In this document: positions 54,015 to 63,136 of the stretch, one piece after another
How positions within the stretch are numbered: position 1 is the first letter of the stretch
How the letters are laid out: each line of letters begins with the position of its first letter
Assembly (NCBI GenBank): GCA_965242775.1
Contig: CBDETI010000005.1
Location: 496,001 to 560,000 of the forward strand
DNA length: 64,000 nt
Source of the DNA: JAWPMT01 sp965242775
GTDB taxonomy: Bacteria; Bacteroidota; Bacteroidia; Cytophagales; Cyclobacteriaceae
Direction of reading: 5' to 3'
Program-made: the position numbers and the translations under genes
The notes under the pieces: model-generated
Told to the model about the DNA's origin: nothing
The model's input: only the letters and a program-made list of their open reading frames with translations
Databases searched by the model: none

Positions 54015-57000
54015 ATGCAACAAATGAGCGAAACCATTGTCAATGCATTGGTACATCTCTTTGCCATCATCGAAAGTGTCAAAGAAGACTTCAAACAGGA
54101 CACTGGAAAGTTAATCGTAAAACCCTACCTCGAAAAAAACCTTAACCAGGAACTCACTAACGAATACCTCAAGTTATTTTACGATTACCTGGGTTTCTAT
54201 CGCGAGGCGAACCAAGACCCCTCTGGAGACCATGAACTGGGTATCGATTCTACTAGCATCATCCAAATTGCAAAAATTTGCAATCAGCTCAACAAGGAAC
54301 TCATACAGGACGAACGCCTTACCGTTTTCATTGAGCTGCTAGAGCTGATCAATGCTGACAAGAAAGTCATTGACAAAGAGAGCGAGTTTGCATCGCTCGT
54401 CGCCATGAACTTTAACCTGGACCAGGATGAGGTGCTTAATATCAAATCATTTGTTTTTGACGATGAAGCTCAAAATGTTGACCCCTCTCAACTGTTGCTC
54501 ATTGACAACAAAATGACAGAGTGGCCCGAGGAAGTGGCCTGGATGATGAGAAAAAAGCGCAAACAAGTGAAGGACGGCAACCCTTACTTGCACTTGTATG
54601 TGGAGAATTTATACGGCAAAATATATGTCCTGCAAATAGCGAGTGTGGAACGGTTCGTATTCAAGTACGATGGCCCGCTCAATCTCTATTTGGAAGGCAA
54701 CAAAATTTCTTCCCGGAAAGCCTACTTCCTTAAACCCGGTTCAATAATAAAAGGCCCCAACATTCAGTCTATTTACGAGACTGAAGTCACCAAGCAATTC
54801 CTCAAGGACAAAACGAAGGTCAAAATCGTCATGACTGGCGAAGCGCTGGAGTTTCAGTTTAAGAATAGCAGCAATGGTATCCAGCGCTTCAATTTTGCCG
54901 AGGAATCCGGTCATCTTGTAGGAATCATGGGAGGTAGTGGAACCGGCAAATCCACATTGCTGAACCTCTTAAACGGTAAACTCGAACCTAGCTCCGGTCG
55001 CGTCCACATCAACGGGCACTCAGTACAGCGAGCGGGACGAGAAGGCGTCATAGGCTACGTTCCGCAGGACGACCTTCTTTTTGATGAGCTTACAGTATAT
55101 CAGAACTTATATTTCAACGCCAAAATATCTTTTTCGGGTTTTTCGGAAACGCTACTGAGAAAAACCGTTGAAAAAGTACTGCAAGACCTGGATCTCATGG
55201 AGATCCGTGACCTACAGGTGGGCAATGCACTGAACAAGAGTATCAGCGGCGGCCAAAGAAAAAGGCTCAATATCGCCTTGGAAATCATGAGAGAGCCCGC
55301 TGTGCTCTTTGTCGACGAACCTACCAGCGGCCTTTCCTCCAACGACTCTGAAAAGGTCATGTGGTTGCTGAGGGATCTGGCCAGGAAGGGCAAGCTGGTG
55401 ATTGTGATTATTCACCAACCATCGTCTGATATCTTCAAACTTTTCGACAAACTGTGGATTCTGGACAAGGGTGGCTACCCGATTTATAACGGCAACCCCA
55501 TTGATGCTGTGGTGTACTTTAAAATGATGAGCACCCAGGTGAATGCGGCGGAGAGTGAGTGCCAAAGATGTGGCAATGTGATCCCTGAGCGGATCTTGCA
55601 AATAATAGAGGCAAATGAAATAGATGACTTTGGAAAGTCAACTAATAAACGTCGGGTCAATCCACGAAATTGGTACCTGAAGTACAAAGAGCATATTGAG
55701 GCAAAGCAAAAAAAGATCCGCTACGACGAGCGCCTCCCTCCCAACAATTTCAATATCCCGTCCAGATTCGGGCAGTTCAAAATATTTAGCCGCAGGAATT
55801 TACTTTCAAAACTTGCCAACCGCCAGTACATATTGATAAACCTCCTGGAGGCGCCAGTGCTGGCATTTATCTTAGGGTATTTCTCCAAGTATGTCGGGGA
55901 AGATGGTTTCCTATTCCAAGACAATAAAAATCTACCCGTCTACCTTTTCATGGCTGTAGTAGTGGCACTCTTTATGGGTATGTCAGTAAGCGCTGAAGAA
56001 ATTTTCAAGGATCGGAAAATTCTCGAAAGAGAGTCTTTTCTAAACCTAAGTCGCACCAGCTACATCAACGCAAAAATTGGCTTGCTTTTCGTCCTTTCCG
56101 CTATTCAAAGCCTTTCGTTTGTGCTGATCGGAAATTATGTACTTGAAATCCAGGGAATGACATTGTATTACTGGGTAATACTGTTTAGCACCTCGTGTGC
56201 AGCCAATCTAATAGGGCTTAATATTTCCTCTGCGCTCAACTCAATCATTACTATCTATATCCTGATCCCCTTTATACTGGTACCTCAATTGTTGCTAGGT
56301 GGCGCCATGATCCGCTTTGACGATCTTCACGACACGCTGACAGATAAAAAGTACGTACCTGTAGTCGGAGATATAATGATCTCCAGATGGGCCTATGAGG
56401 CCTTGGCTGTGGCACAGTACAAGGATAATGCCTTCGAAAAACACTTCTTTGAAGTGGAGAAAGACATGAGCCATTATTCCTTTCAGAATAATTACAGAAT
56501 CCCTCGCATTGAATCAATCGTCAACAGTCTGAAACGATCTACTTCCTATTCGGGCAAAGAGAGTCAGTTTACTTTACTCAAAAACGAAATACAGAAGCTG
56601 GGATCAGAAACAACAAGGTTTGGCCTGGTAAATGCCATTGACACAATCTCATTTAATGAGGCAATCGCCGATCGAACATTAGCCTACCTGGAAAGAGAAA
56701 AAACAACCTACCAGGATTTATACAAGGCTGCGGTTGCACAAAAGGATTCTATTTACGAGCAACTTGTCTCAGAGAACAGCAAAGAAGGGGTTTTCCAATT
56801 GAAAGTGAACCACTTTAACAAGTCCCTATCCGACATTGTTACCAATCGATCGCAGCTAAACAAGGTCTTTAGAATGCCTGATGAGTTTTTGCAAAAAAAG
56901 GATCCCATCTATCAAGTACCTGATTCTAAGATCATGAGGGCGCATTTTTATGCCCCGGTAAAGCGGTTTCTCAGTTACGAAATGGACACAGTCTGGTTCA

Positions 57001-57128
57001 ATATTGCAGTAATCTGGCTAATTACAGGTATTCTATATTTCTTGCTTATCGGTGACTACCTGAAAAAGATCCTTAAATTTTTCAGTGGCGATAGAAAGAA
57101 AAAGAAAGCCAATCTACTTCGGGTTTAG
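54015..57128 (+). CDS. ABCG-type transporter fused to N-terminal helical (TerB-like) domain
   Basis: A 1037-residue half-transporter. Residues 1-150 are helical (SETIVNALVHLFAIIESVKE, NQLNKELIQDERLTVFIELL) and resemble a TerB/tellurite-resistance-type domain (inference). About 180-270 is beta-rich and unrecognised. The ATPase follows: Walker A GGSGTGKST at 306-314, signature ISGGQRKR at 410-417, Walker B VLFVDEPTSGL with D434-E435, His switch at 467. A lone CxxC (C516, C519) precedes the permease. Five TM helices lie around 600-770, then a long extracytoplasmic segment and a final TM near 1000-1020. ABCG-like order (ATPase first), as in eukaryotic ABCG lipid/drug exporters. Substrate unknown. 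Confidence 0.88.
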   Translation: MQQMSETIVNALVHLFAIIESVKEDFKQDTGKLIVKPYLEKNLNQELTNEYLKLFYDYLGFYREANQDPSGDHELGIDSTSIIQIAKICNQLNKELIQDERLTVFIELLELINADKKVIDKESEFASLVAMNFNLDQDEVLNIKSFVFDDEAQNVDPSQLLLIDNKMTEWPEEVAWMMRKKRKQVKDGNPYLHLYVENLYGKIYVLQIASVERFVFKYDGPLNLYLEGNKISSRKAYFLKPGSIIKGPNIQSIYETEVTKQFLKDKTKVKIVMTGEALEFQFKNSSNGIQRFNFAEESGHLVGIMGGSGTGKSTLLNLLNGKLEPSSGRVHINGHSVQRAGREGVIGYVPQDDLLFDELTVYQNLYFNAKISFSGFSETLLRKTVEKVLQDLDLMEIRDLQVGNALNKSISGGQRKRLNIALEIMREPAVLFVDEPTSGLSSNDSEKVMWLLRDLARKGKLVIVIIHQPSSDIFKLFDKLWILDKGGYPIYNGNPIDAVVYFKMMSTQVNAAESECQRCGNVIPERILQIIEANEIDDFGKSTNKRRVNPRNWYLKYKEHIEAKQKKIRYDERLPPNNFNIPSRFGQFKIFSRRNLLSKLANRQYILINLLEAPVLAFILGYFSKYVGEDGFLFQDNKNLPVYLFMAVVVALFMGMSVSAEEIFKDRKILERESFLNLSRTSYINAKIGLLFVLSAIQSLSFVLIGNYVLEIQGMTLYYWVILFSTSCAANLIGLNISSALNSIITIYILIPFILVPQLLLGGAMIRFDDLHDTLTDKKYVPVVGDIMISRWAYEALAVAQYKDNAFEKHFFEVEKDMSHYSFQNNYRIPRIESIVNSLKRSTSYSGKESQFTLLKNEIQKLGSETTRFGLVNAIDTISFNEAIADRTLAYLEREKTTYQDLYKAAVAQKDSIYEQLVSENSKEGVFQLKVNHFNKSLSDIVTNRSQLNKVFRMPDEFLQKKDPIYQVPDSKIMRAHFYAPVKRFLSYEMDTVWFNIAVIWLITGILYFLLIGDYLKKILKFFSGDRKKKKANLLRV

Positions 57129-58504
57129 TCTTCCTCCAGCAGCTTAAGTTCCCAGATACGTGCCGGGTCTAAACGCTTGTGTATGGCTTGGTTCTACATC
57201 CGCCGAACAGGATATGAACAGGCTCTTCCATCAGGTGCAGCCACAATTCCCATCGGCCGGTTCAGCTTGGCTTCAAGTGCATCTCCGCCTTGCAATCCTT
57301 TTTCACCAGTTCCAGCAAAAACTGTAACCTCTCCGGATAGGCTCATTCGATAAATGGTGTGCGTACTGGTACCCGCGATATAGAGGTAATCGTCGTGATA
57401 CGTGAGATAACCTATCCACATACGGTATTCGATTACATAATCCTCCGGCTTGTACACCGGGATACTACCCAATACCGACACCTGTCCCTCGGGCGTAATT
57501 TTACGGATGGTACCGTCCTGAGTATTATTTGCCACATAGAAATTGCCATTATCATCCCTTGTAATCCCCTTCGGACAGAACCCCACGGTGGCAAACGTGC
57601 TCACATTTCCTGACTGGTCAATCTTCAATACCCGGTGGCTCCCGCAATCAGTGACATACAAATTCCCATCATCATCCATAATGATGCCTCCGGGATTCTC
57701 TAAAAAGCCACCTTCCGCTTCTACAAACTTGTTTCCTCCCCCTGGAGGAATACGCCAAACCGTTCCACTGAAGTAGCCGGTTTGAAAAAGCGTCCCATCG
57801 CTCGCCAGCACATTCCCAAATGGCTGGTTGAGGTTCTCAGCATATACTTCAATATCTCTGGATGGGGTAATTTTGATAAGTTGATTAGTTCCTCCAAAAT
57901 CACTTGGGATAGGCGCATAACCAGCGTCTCCCATATACAGGTTACCTTCCTGGTCAATACTTAAATCACCTGCACCTATATCGTTGATGTTTGGTGTGTA
58001 TTGCCTTATCTCATTCGATACTTTAAACTCGGTAATACCGTCGCTATGCGCCAAGGCACCCTGGAACTCTCCCCCCTCTTCAGGAACGGAAACCACGGTA
58101 GCATACAAAGACCCTGCATTTCCAATAGGATTTCCCAGGACATCCAGTGCAAGGTCCTCCAACTTGAGACCCACCCCAAAAACCTCAATATCCCTTGCAA
58201 ATGTCACGTAGCGATCTTCAGGGAGGTTCAAGGCCTCATCTATTGAGACCTGCCGGGTTCCGGCAGTAGAGATGAATGCGCGCAACTCCAAAATGCCTTC
58301 AACATTTGCAGGTGCGCGGAAAGTCAAGGTCAAATCTGATGGTGTGCCAGTATTTCCTTCGTCGTTCAATTCCAGGTTCTCTACGACCGCCAGGCTTGGC
58401 CCAGCAGGTAAGTCGTCGGAAGAGTCGCCATTCGAACACCCGGAGAAAATCAGGGACGATGTTAGCAGAATTGCGAGCAGGTAGATTGATTTGAAGTGCT
58501 TCAT
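57125..58504 (-). pseudogene. NHL-repeat lipoprotein with compensating frameshifts at its C-terminus
   Basis: A lipoprotein with signal MKHFKSIYLLAILLTSSLIF and lipobox FSGC, followed by SNGDSSDD, and NHL-type beta-propeller repeats (GDLSIDQEGNLYMGDAGYAP, NPGGIIMDDDGNLYVTDCGS, KGITRDDNGNFYVANNTQ, LNRPMGIVAAPDG). After APDG the frame as written stops at 57194. One missing base near 57228 and one extra near 57193 would restore a natural end, KSLFISCSADV then NQAIHKRLDPARIWELKLLE, with a stop at 57125-57127 overlapping the ABC gene's stop. As written the last propeller blade is truncated. Either sequence errors or a real C-terminal disruption. NHL proteins act as binding propellers. Confidence 0.75.
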
Positions 58505-58505
58505 A

Positions 58506-58552
58506 GTAGTTTTTTTGGCGCTTTTCTGATAAACAAAATAGCCAAAAACTAC
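58506..58552 (-). promoter_or_regulatory. Stem-loop between DUF2490 and NHL genes
   Basis: On the minus strand, GTAGTTTTTGGC and GCCAAAAAAACTAC can pair with a 2-base bulge and an AT-rich 21-base loop, immediately before the NHL start codon. It could act as a leader structure controlling translation of the NHL gene, or end the DUF2490 transcript; no clean U-tract follows. Confidence 0.35.
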
Positions 58553-58554
58553 CC

Positions 58555-59256
58555 TTACTTTCCAATTCTGGCCGACACTCCTACCAAGAAAGTATTACGA
58601 TGTTGAAAAATACCTGCGCCTGTAAGAAAAAACCAATGCATGTAACCCAGGTGCAATTTGGGCCCGTTCAGATCGATATTAAATTGTGTTACAGCCCGGT
58701 GTTGATCAAAAAAGTTAAGCTCAACATTTTTGCCGGTATTAATCATAATCTCTGAACCTGCTTCAAAATCGACTCTTTCTCCCAGGTCGAAAAGGAACCG
58801 AAACCTATTGCGGAACCTCCAATTAAAACGAAATCCTGACACAAACTCCTCATTCGCCACACGTCTAAAAAAACGCTCCTCTATCATCAAACGCCAATCA
58901 AAACGCAGGCGATCCATGGAAACGGCATACTGAAGCTGCTGGAATGGCCGAAGCTCTGGAATCAACAAATCGTTGACCGCTCCCGGAGTACCAATATTGA
59001 GATTTGTAAACCCCGCTCCAACAGCAAAGCCATTACTTAACTTCCTGGTGAGCGAAGCAGACAAGAAAATGTGGTCAGACTTGTCCCTATCCGCGAAATT
59101 TCTGTACTGTCCAGTGAACCCAAAGTTGACATTCTCGCTCACTGGAGCACTTATGCTGCCAAAAAACCAAAGAACAGGCTCACTTATCACCTCCTTTTGG
59201 GCCAAAGCCGACAGGCTTGCCACAAGAAGTAATACAATTGAAAAGAGGTGTTTCAT
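58555..59256 (-). CDS. DUF2490 family protein
   Basis: A 233-residue secreted protein with signal MKHLFSIVLLLVASLSALAQ and a barrel-like mature region: SEPVLWFFGSISAPVSENVN, TGQYRNFADRDKSDHIFLSA, RFDWRLMIEERFFRRVANEE, LHLGYMHWFF. The pattern with conserved FxW, arginines in LMIEERFFR and a C-terminal aromatic fits DUF2490, probable outer-membrane proteins. Its ATG overlaps the stop of the RsmF-like gene by four bases, an unusual coupling of an rRNA methyltransferase and an envelope protein. Confidence 0.85.
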   Translation of the reverse strand: MKHLFSIVLLLVASLSALAQKEVISEPVLWFFGSISAPVSENVNFGFTGQYRNFADRDKSDHIFLSASLTRKLSNGFAVGAGFTNLNIGTPGAVNDLLIPELRPFQQLQYAVSMDRLRFDWRLMIEERFFRRVANEEFVSGFRFNWRFRNRFRFLFDLGERVDFEAGSEIMINTGKNVELNFFDQHRAVTQFNIDLNGPKLHLGYMHWFFLTGAGIFQHRNTFLVGVSARIGK

Positions 59257-60596
59257 AAAATTTCCGGGTCTTGATTGTATGTTGTTTGTGTCATTATCCG
59301 CATGTTGGCGGGGTAACCATTATTGAACCGATTGCCAAGGTGATTGATCCATCCCAATGGGTGTCCTCGATAGGTCATCACCTTCAATGCTTTTGTCGAA
59401 TCAATGGGGAACGTTTCCTTCCGCAAATATGAAATTGCTTGTTGGTAATTCAGTTCCAAGAATTCATATTTTTCGTCTTCGGCCAGTCCTGGCCACATGG
59501 CAAGCCGGTGTGCTGGTATAAATTTACCTTTCTTAACCTGTCCTAGCCGTAAGTCACTGGAGACAAGGCGCAACTTACGCTGAAGTTCTGACAATAAATC
59601 CGGACTTCCGGGAAATACACCCTCATCACCTTCACTAAGTTTAACTTCTATTCCTGGAACTTCAGTCTCTTTGAAGTGTCCCGTATACCTTTCTTTCTTT
59701 CGCGGTGCTGAGTCATCAGACAGCTTACGCAAAATGGCAAAGGAAAACCCTTCACCCCTAACCATGGAAGGTAAAGCTCTGAATACGCCTGTTCCTGCAT
59801 CATAAAAGGCCAAATCCGAAAAAGGAGCTTGTTTCAGCAGATCAAAGTCTGCACTGTCGGCGAAATGGTGGAGGGTTTCCTCATTTTCCCAACGATTGAA
59901 GGTGCAGGTCGAGAATATTAAGTATCCTCCTGGTTTAAGACTAGACCATACGTCCGATAAAATCCTCACTTGCCTCTTGTGACACAACTTAACATGATCC
60001 AGGGACCAATGACAGATAGCTTTGGGGTCTTTCCTAAAGAGCCCCTCGCCCGAACATGGTGCATCGACTATCACTAAGTCGAAAAAACCAGGTAAAGACT
60101 GAAAATCCGCTGGATCATTATTAGTTACAAAGTGGTTAAGTCGTCCCCATCGAACCACATTTTGAATAAGCGGCCCTACCCGCTTCTTTATAGCCTCATT
60201 ACTCATGAGAAGATCTTCGTCGGCAAGGACATTCGCCAGATCCGTGGATTTGCCACCAGGTGAAGCGCAGAGATCCAACACTTTTAGTGGCTTATTCTCT
60301 TTGAGACGCAGCTCAGATACAACCCGTCCAAGGACCATTGAAGAGGCCTCCTGAACATAATATACGCCAGCATGCCAGAGCGGGTCGCTATTGAAAATTT
60401 CCCGCTGGTCAAGGTAATATCCGCCAACAGACCAAGGAACATTGGACTTTGGGTGCTTGGGTTGTACCAAGCTTCTTTGATTCAACCGAATACTCACCAC
60501 CGGAGACCTCTGAAGGCTTTCTTGCAATTCGCTTGACAAGGAAGGCTTAAGGAAATTTAACTCCCTAATAAAATCCTTAGGCAGATCCACTGGCAA
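59253..60596 (-). CDS. RsmB/NOP family 16S rRNA m5C methyltransferase, RsmF-like
   Basis: A 447-residue SAM-dependent RNA m5C methyltransferase. SAM-binding parts are VLDLCASPGGKSTDLA (motif I) and FDLVIVDAPCSGEGLFRKDP with catalytic C181 (motif IV); motif VI is LIFSTCTFNRWENEE with C231, so both catalytic cysteines are present. The N-terminal part (FIRELNFLKPSLSSELQESL) and a C-terminal PUA-like segment are like RsmF/YebU, which methylates C1407 of 16S rRNA in E. coli. It is divergent from DoxX and the first gene of a unit with DUF2490. Confidence 0.92.
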   Translation of the reverse strand: MPVDLPKDFIRELNFLKPSLSSELQESLQRSPVVSIRLNQRSLVQPKHPKSNVPWSVGGYYLDQREIFNSDPLWHAGVYYVQEASSMVLGRVVSELRLKENKPLKVLDLCASPGGKSTDLANVLADEDLLMSNEAIKKRVGPLIQNVVRWGRLNHFVTNNDPADFQSLPGFFDLVIVDAPCSGEGLFRKDPKAICHWSLDHVKLCHKRQVRILSDVWSSLKPGGYLIFSTCTFNRWENEETLHHFADSADFDLLKQAPFSDLAFYDAGTGVFRALPSMVRGEGFSFAILRKLSDDSAPRKKERYTGHFKETEVPGIEVKLSEGDEGVFPGSPDLLSELQRKLRLVSSDLRLGQVKKGKFIPAHRLAMWPGLAEDEKYEFLELNYQQAISYLRKETFPIDSTKALKVMTYRGHPLGWINHLGNRFNNGYPANMRIMTQTTYNQDPEIL

Positions 60597-60658
60597 ATTT
60601 TAGACAGTCGTATTTAATTGTTGGCTTAATCATATATCATTACCAAAATTGATAAGAA

Positions 60659-61048
60659 ATGAATGAATCACTTGGGAAATTAGTGCTAAGAATTGGTCTG
60701 GGTGCAATGATGCTTCCGCATGGTTGGGGCAAATTAAGCAACTTAATTAGTACAGGGAAATTTCAATTTTTGGACCCTTTAGGTATTGGTCCTGAAATTT
60801 CCTTAGTCGGAACAATTATTGCCGAATTTTTTTGCAGCCTACTTGTTTTGGTGGGTTTCAAAACCAAGTTGGCCACGCTACCACTCATGTTCACCATGTT
60901 AGTTGCAGCGTTGATCGTACATGCGGACGATCCTTTTGGAAAACAGGAGTTTCCGCTACTCTATTTTGTGGGTTTCCTGGCCCTTTTCTTTTTCGGTCCT
61001 GGTGAATACTCGCTTGATCAGTGGTTGTATCGTAAAAAATACAAGTAA
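60659..61048 (+). CDS. DoxX family membrane protein
   Basis: A 129-residue membrane protein with four hydrophobic segments; MNESLGKLVLRIGLGAMMLP, HGWGKLSN, GTIIAEFFCSLLVLVGFKTK and GEYSLDQWLYRK fit the DoxX/DoxD-like family. DoxX proteins act near quinone or thiol redox chemistry, but roles vary. The stop codon directly abuts the stop of the pseudouridine synthase gene on the other strand. Confidence 0.9.
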   Translation: MNESLGKLVLRIGLGAMMLPHGWGKLSNLISTGKFQFLDPLGIGPEISLVGTIIAEFFCSLLVLVGFKTKLATLPLMFTMLVAALIVHADDPFGKQEFPLLYFVGFLALFFFGPGEYSLDQWLYRKKYK

Positions 61049-61642
61049 TCAGCTGATTTTGAGCTTTTTATAGATTGCATTTCTGGAGATCATTCTAATC
61101 GAACCGGACGGGATATCACCAAGTTCCAGGTCCTCAATCGCCACCCTAATAAGCCGTAGGGTTGGGTGGTTAACCTGGGCAGTCATTTTACGGACCTGCC
61201 TGTTCTTGCCTTCGGTTAGTTCAATTTTCAACCAGGAAGTGTGGGAGTATTTCCTCTCGTTTACCGGCAAAACTTCCCGGGGCGAAACCGGGCTTGTTAC
61301 AAGCGCTGCGTGCGCTGGCTGGGTCCGATAGTTTTGTCCTTTGATCTTTATATCCAGTCCTTCTCCAAACTGGTAGAGGGCTGTTTTACTTACGATTCCC
61401 TCTACTTGGGCCAGATAGGTCCGTGTATGCTGATATTTCGGATTGAGCAAGAGATCGGTCATTTTGCGGTCATTCGTCAATATCAGGAGTCCCTCGCTAT
61501 CCAGATCGAGCCGTCCAACAGGATAGATATCCCTGCCAAGTTGGAGTAAAGAACCCCAACCTCGGTTACCAGCTTCATCAGAAAACTGACTCAGAATCTT
61601 GTAGGGTTTATGGAAAAGGAAATATTTTAATTTCGAACTCAA
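61049..61642 (-). CDS. RsuA/RluB-E family pseudouridine synthase, RluE-like
   Basis: A 197-residue RNA pseudouridine synthase. The catalytic motif is VGRLDLDSEGLLILTND with D46 (numbered from the TTG start); KPYKILSQFSDE and NRQVRKMTAQVNHPTLRLIR also fit, without an S4 domain, as in RluE, which modifies U2457 of 23S rRNA. The start TTG giving LSSKLKYFLFHKPYK is preferred, because the family begins just before KYFLFHKPY; an earlier Met would overlap the divergent glycosylase gene by 90 bases. Confidence 0.88.
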   Translation of the reverse strand: MSSKLKYFLFHKPYKILSQFSDEAGNRGWGSLLQLGRDIYPVGRLDLDSEGLLILTNDRKMTDLLLNPKYQHTRTYLAQVEGIVSKTALYQFGEGLDIKIKGQNYRTQPAHAALVTSPVSPREVLPVNERKYSHTSWLKIELTEGKNRQVRKMTAQVNHPTLRLIRVAIEDLELGDIPSGSIRMISRNAIYKKLKIS

Positions 61643-61645
61643 AAA

Positions 61646-62317
61646 ATGTTTGCAGATAGTGTAATGCAATACTATGGAGAAATTGAAGCTCCTAAAAATC
61701 TTCCAGCGGATGTCAGGGTTATGAACCCTTACCAAAATCCTGAAACCTACAGTATTGCCGCTAAATTCTACCGAAAGTACTATGATGATACCAACCCTCG
61801 AAGGCTATGTTTCGGTATCAACCCCGGCCGTTTTGGAGCGGGTGTGACAGGTGTTCCCTTCACGGACCCGATCAGGCTTCAGGAAGTGTGTGGTGTTCCC
61901 CACAAATTCGACCTCAGAGCGGAGTTGTCGTCAAAATTTATTTATGAAATGATTGAAGCTTACGGTGGGGCCAATAAGTTTTACAGACAGTTTTTCATCA
62001 CGGCTGTCTCGCCACTTGGGTTTATAAAAAATGGCATCAACCTCAACTATTACGATATAAAGGGTCACAAAACACTCTTCGAAAAGTATGTGGTACGGGA
62101 AATAAAGAAACAACTTGAGTTTGGGACGCTGACTGATGTCGCATTCAGTATCGGCAAAGGAGAAAACATTAAGTTCCTTCAGTGGATCAATGAAAAATAT
62201 CGTTTTTTCGAAAAGGTGGTTCCGCTTTCGCATCCAAGGTGGGTTATGCAATATCGTTTAAAAAGGAAAACAGAATTCATAGAGGAATATCTACGGACGT
62301 TCAGTACCTATTGCTGA
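61646..62317 (+). CDS. SMUG2-like uracil-DNA glycosylase family protein
   Basis: A 223-residue protein of the uracil-DNA glycosylase superfamily. CFGINPGRFGAGVTGVPFTD is the active-site GxNPG motif, SPLGFIKNGINLNYY follows, and LSHPRWVMQYR is the C-terminal S/HP motif, characters of the SMUG2-type group. These remove damaged or deaminated bases such as uracil or hypoxanthine from DNA. Substrate range in this subgroup is variable. Its start is only three bases from the preferred start of the pseudouridine synthase on the other strand. It converges on the MBL gene. Confidence 0.85.
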   Translation: MFADSVMQYYGEIEAPKNLPADVRVMNPYQNPETYSIAAKFYRKYYDDTNPRRLCFGINPGRFGAGVTGVPFTDPIRLQEVCGVPHKFDLRAELSSKFIYEMIEAYGGANKFYRQFFITAVSPLGFIKNGINLNYYDIKGHKTLFEKYVVREIKKQLEFGTLTDVAFSIGKGENIKFLQWINEKYRFFEKVVPLSHPRWVMQYRLKRKTEFIEEYLRTFSTYC

Positions 62318-62328
62318 CTAACAATTGC

Positions 62329-63057
62329 TTACCATAGGTCGATCACCTGTCCATCATTAAGCCGTTCGATAGTCAAATCTTTTGCGGCGAGTACCTCTTG
62401 CCCCATATGGGTTAGGACGAGCCTACGGGTGCATGATTCCAATTTTTCTGCAACTATTCTCTCGTAGGACAAGTGACCGGGTGGTTCGCCTTTCAAGTCA
62501 TTGCATTCGCATATCATGAGCTCTGAATCCTTAGCGACAGCCAGAAGGTCAGGAGTCCATTCGGTATCACCGGAATAGGCCAGGACCTTATTACCCCATT
62601 TCAACCTCAATCCATGTGGATTGCTGGGTGGAGAGTGCTTCACTGGCAAGCCTTGAACATCCAAACCGGCTACCTGTTGCCAGTTTTCGCCATAGGCTCG
62701 AAACTCGATGGGTAACTCATCAAACAATCGGCCGGTATTCGGGTACATGGATTCTTGAAGTGCTCTACATTTTTCTTCCACGCCTTCCGGGCCTGTAATA
62801 ATGAGCGGTTTGCTCCTTGGTTCGTTGAATGCACTGGCTATCACAATGAAGGGGACTCCTCCAAAATGATCTCCATGAAAGTGCGAAATGACGATAAAAT
62901 CAAGGTCAGCGGGCTTCAATTGCAACTGCCTCATGCGTACCAAAGTAGTTGATCCACAATCAACCAAACCAACAAAACCAGGACCACTCAGGTGAAAGCT
63001 CGTGGCATTTTTACCCCCGGACCCAAAGGCGTCTCCCGAACCAAGAACAGTTAACAT
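62329..63057 (-). CDS. MBL-fold metallohydrolase, ribonuclease Z-like
   Basis: A 242-residue metallo-beta-lactamase-fold hydrolase: TVLGSGDAFGSGGKNATSFH at the N-terminus, the metal motif SHFHGDHFGG with H59, H61, D63 and H64, LAYSGDTEWTPD with the bridging Asp, and LTHMGQEVL with a late His. The GSGDAFGSGG start is like RNase Z/arylsulfatase-like enzymes, but a tRNA-recognition exosite is not evident. The start MLTVLGSG was chosen over TTG and ATG codons 2-4 codons upstream. Its 5' end overlaps the upstream in-frame extension of the divergent alpha/beta hydrolase gene. Confidence 0.88.
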   Translation of the reverse strand: MLTVLGSGDAFGSGGKNATSFHLSGPGFVGLVDCGSTTLVRMRQLQLKPADLDFIVISHFHGDHFGGVPFIVIASAFNEPRSKPLIITGPEGVEEKCRALQESMYPNTGRLFDELPIEFRAYGENWQQVAGLDVQGLPVKHSPPSNPHGLRLKWGNKVLAYSGDTEWTPDLLAVAKDSELMICECNDLKGEPPGHLSYERIVAEKLESCTRRLVLTHMGQEVLAAKDLTIERLNDGQVIDLW

Positions 63058-63136
63058 GACCATCGCCAAAAATTCTTTTGGTAACAGTGGGAAGATACTT
63101 ATTTCAGAACTAATTATGCGGGCGGAAAACTATGGA

